Positions 14,052 to 14,577 of a stretch of DNA of 14,577 nt are shown here, piece by piece. How positions within the stretch are numbered: the first letter of the stretch is position 1; each line of letters starts with the position of its first letter. The position numbers and the translations under genes were made by a program. The stretch is taken from the NCBI GenBank assembly GCA_937907585.1, contig CALCVH010000096.1:1-14577 (forward strand), in the 5' to 3' direction. The DNA is from an uncultured Bacillota bacterium (GTDB lineage Bacteria > Bacillota_I > Bacilli_A > Izemoplasmatales > UBA1188). The notes beneath the pieces are model-generated. The model saw only the letters and a list, made by a program, of their open reading frames with translations. It did no database searches and was not told the origin of the DNA.

Positions 14052-14157
14052 GTGACATACTCTCTCACTTATAGAAGTTGAGAGCTTCTCGGACAAGATA
14101 CCTAGCGATATCAGTAAGCGAGCTATCCCCATGTGCCCCATGGTTGTTAATTTAGGA
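14052..14157 (-). ncRNA. Putative TnpB omega RNA (reRNA) scaffold and right end of the IS200/IS605-type element
   Basis: Downstream of the tnpB stop lies a compact structured stretch unlike the surrounding AT-rich DNA. In transcript order it has CCATG-GGGCA-CATGG (14143-14129), then GATAGC...GCTA..TATC pairing, then GAAG and a stem CTCTCAACTT/AAGTGAGAG with loop CTAT (14084-14062), ending GTATGTCAC at 14052. An end-proximal hairpin of the form GAAGC-stem-loop-stem...TCAC is characteristic of IS605/IS1341 right ends and of the 3' part of their omega RNAs. The natural guide would be the flanking bases from 14051 toward 14032. The RNA's 5' limit probably lies inside tnpB, so the left boundary is a minimum. 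Confidence 0.72.
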
Positions 14158-14577
14158 TTAATGATTTATAATTTTTAATCCTTCTTTTTTTAAGTTGATA
14201 CTTGCGTTTACATCTCTATCATGTAATGTATGGCATATTGGACATTCCCATTTTCTTACATCTATTGTTAGAAATTGATTAATATTCCCACATACGTTAC
14301 ATTTTTTAGATGATGGAAAATATTTATCTACCTTTATTAGTTTCTTTCCTTTGTTTTCTAATTTTGTTTTTAGTAGGTTAGTAAACATTCCCCATGCATT
14401 ATCATATACTACTTTTCCATTTTCTTTATATTCTTTAGCCATCTCTTGCATATCTAAATCCTCTATTACTACAACATCATATCGATTGGCTATCTCGTTT
14501 GTGAATTTGTTGTAGTAATCTAGTCTTTTATTCTTTAGATATTCATGATATCTAGCTACTTTTATTCTTTGCTTTTC
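14158..14577 (-). CDS. tnpB: RNA-guided nuclease TnpB (OrfB), C-terminal 139 residues, runs off right edge
   Basis: TnpB is the IS200/IS605-associated endonuclease, ancestor of Cas12, that uses an omega RNA to cut DNA next to a TAM. The frame is open to the window edge; an internal Met at 14451 is not the start. Numbered within the visible fragment: ARYHEYLKNKRLDYYNKF leads to the RuvC-II motif VVVIEDLDM with catalytic Glu39. The zinc ribbon is CNVC (93-96) and CPIC (112-115), and the RuvC-III motif HDRDVNASINL carries Asp122. Both visible catalytic residues and all four zinc cysteines are intact, so the nuclease may be functional; the RuvC-I Asp and the N-terminal TAM-recognition domain lie outside the window. 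It is co-directional with rimP. Whether a TnpA transposase is encoded nearby cannot be seen. Confidence 0.92.
   Translation of the reverse strand, partial: EKQRIKVARYHEYLKNKRLDYYNKFTNEIANRYDVVVIEDLDMQEMAKEYKENGKVVYDNAWGMFTNLLKTKLENKGKKLIKVDKYFPSSKKCNVCGNINQFLTIDVRKWECPICHTLHDRDVNASINLKKEGLKIINH

Noticed and set aside
14052..14157. tRNA or riboswitch upstream of rimP.
   Set aside because: No cloverleaf or known aptamer core is seen. The position after tnpB and the terminal hairpin fit an omega RNA better.
14158..14451. A complete small zinc-ribbon protein starting at the Met at 14451.
   Set aside because: The frame is open upstream to the window edge and encodes the RuvC-II motif, so this is only the C-terminal part of TnpB.
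1..14577. CRISPR array, prophage or attachment sites.
   Set aside because: No regularly spaced repeats, integrase or phage structural genes were seen on either strand.

Overview
The window is an AT-rich bacterial chromosome segment, almost certainly from a low-GC Gram-positive (Firmicutes, Bacilli/Erysipelotrichia-like or a gut relative of the Mollicutes). The evidence is the gene order rimP-nusA-ylxR-ylxQ-infB-rbfA, RNase J with a complete active site, a VanR/VanS-like two-component pair, GGAGG Shine-Dalgarno sites and TATAAT-type promoters. UGA is not read as tryptophan (genes are full length under the standard code), yet none of the fifteen gene ends seen here uses TGA: twelve are TAA and three TAG.

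Layout. (1) 1-690: a decayed accessory patch, all minus strand. It holds the start of a TfoX N-terminal-domain gene running off the left edge, a Cys-rich open frame fused in frame upstream of it, and fragments of a DUF3990-type (ADP-ribosyltransferase-like) gene spread over three frames. (2) 646-4343, minus: extended -10 promoter, OmpR-type response regulator, membrane histidine kinase, 23S rRNA uracil-5 methyltransferase (RlmD/RlmCD type), strong terminator; all three genes overlap. (3) 4388-5156, minus: promoter, small two-helix membrane protein, dUTPase, terminator. (4) 5184-6956, plus: promoter and RNase J, converging on (5) 6918-9622, minus: uvrC and a DEDDh 3'-5' exonuclease. The RNase J and exonuclease genes collide tail to tail; their stop codons overlap in the loop of a 16-bp inverted repeat that serves as terminator for both. 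(6) 9623-14022, minus: promoter, short leader with a GNRA-loop hairpin, then rimP-nusA-ylxR-ylxQ-infB-rbfA, closed by a terminator whose loop contains the rbfA stop and whose T-tract touches the uvrC start. (7) 14052-14577, minus: the 3' part of an IS200/IS605-type tnpB gene, followed by a structured stretch that looks like its omega RNA (reRNA) scaffold and the right end of the element. The right end lies about 30 bp upstream of the rimP -35 box, so the predicted natural guide is copied from the region just upstream of the rimP promoter.

Functionally the core is translation and RNA/DNA maintenance: ribosome maturation (RimP, RbfA, RlmD), transcription elongation/termination (NusA), RNase P modulation (YlxR), initiation (IF-2), RNA decay (RNase J), nucleotide-pool hygiene (Dut) and excision repair (UvrC, possibly the exonuclease). 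The accessory edges (DUF3990/TfoX debris and TnpB) flank this core. The most notable observations are the TnpB/omega-RNA unit at the rimP promoter, the palindrome coding the same C-terminal peptide on both strands, and the habit of nesting terminators onto stop codons.
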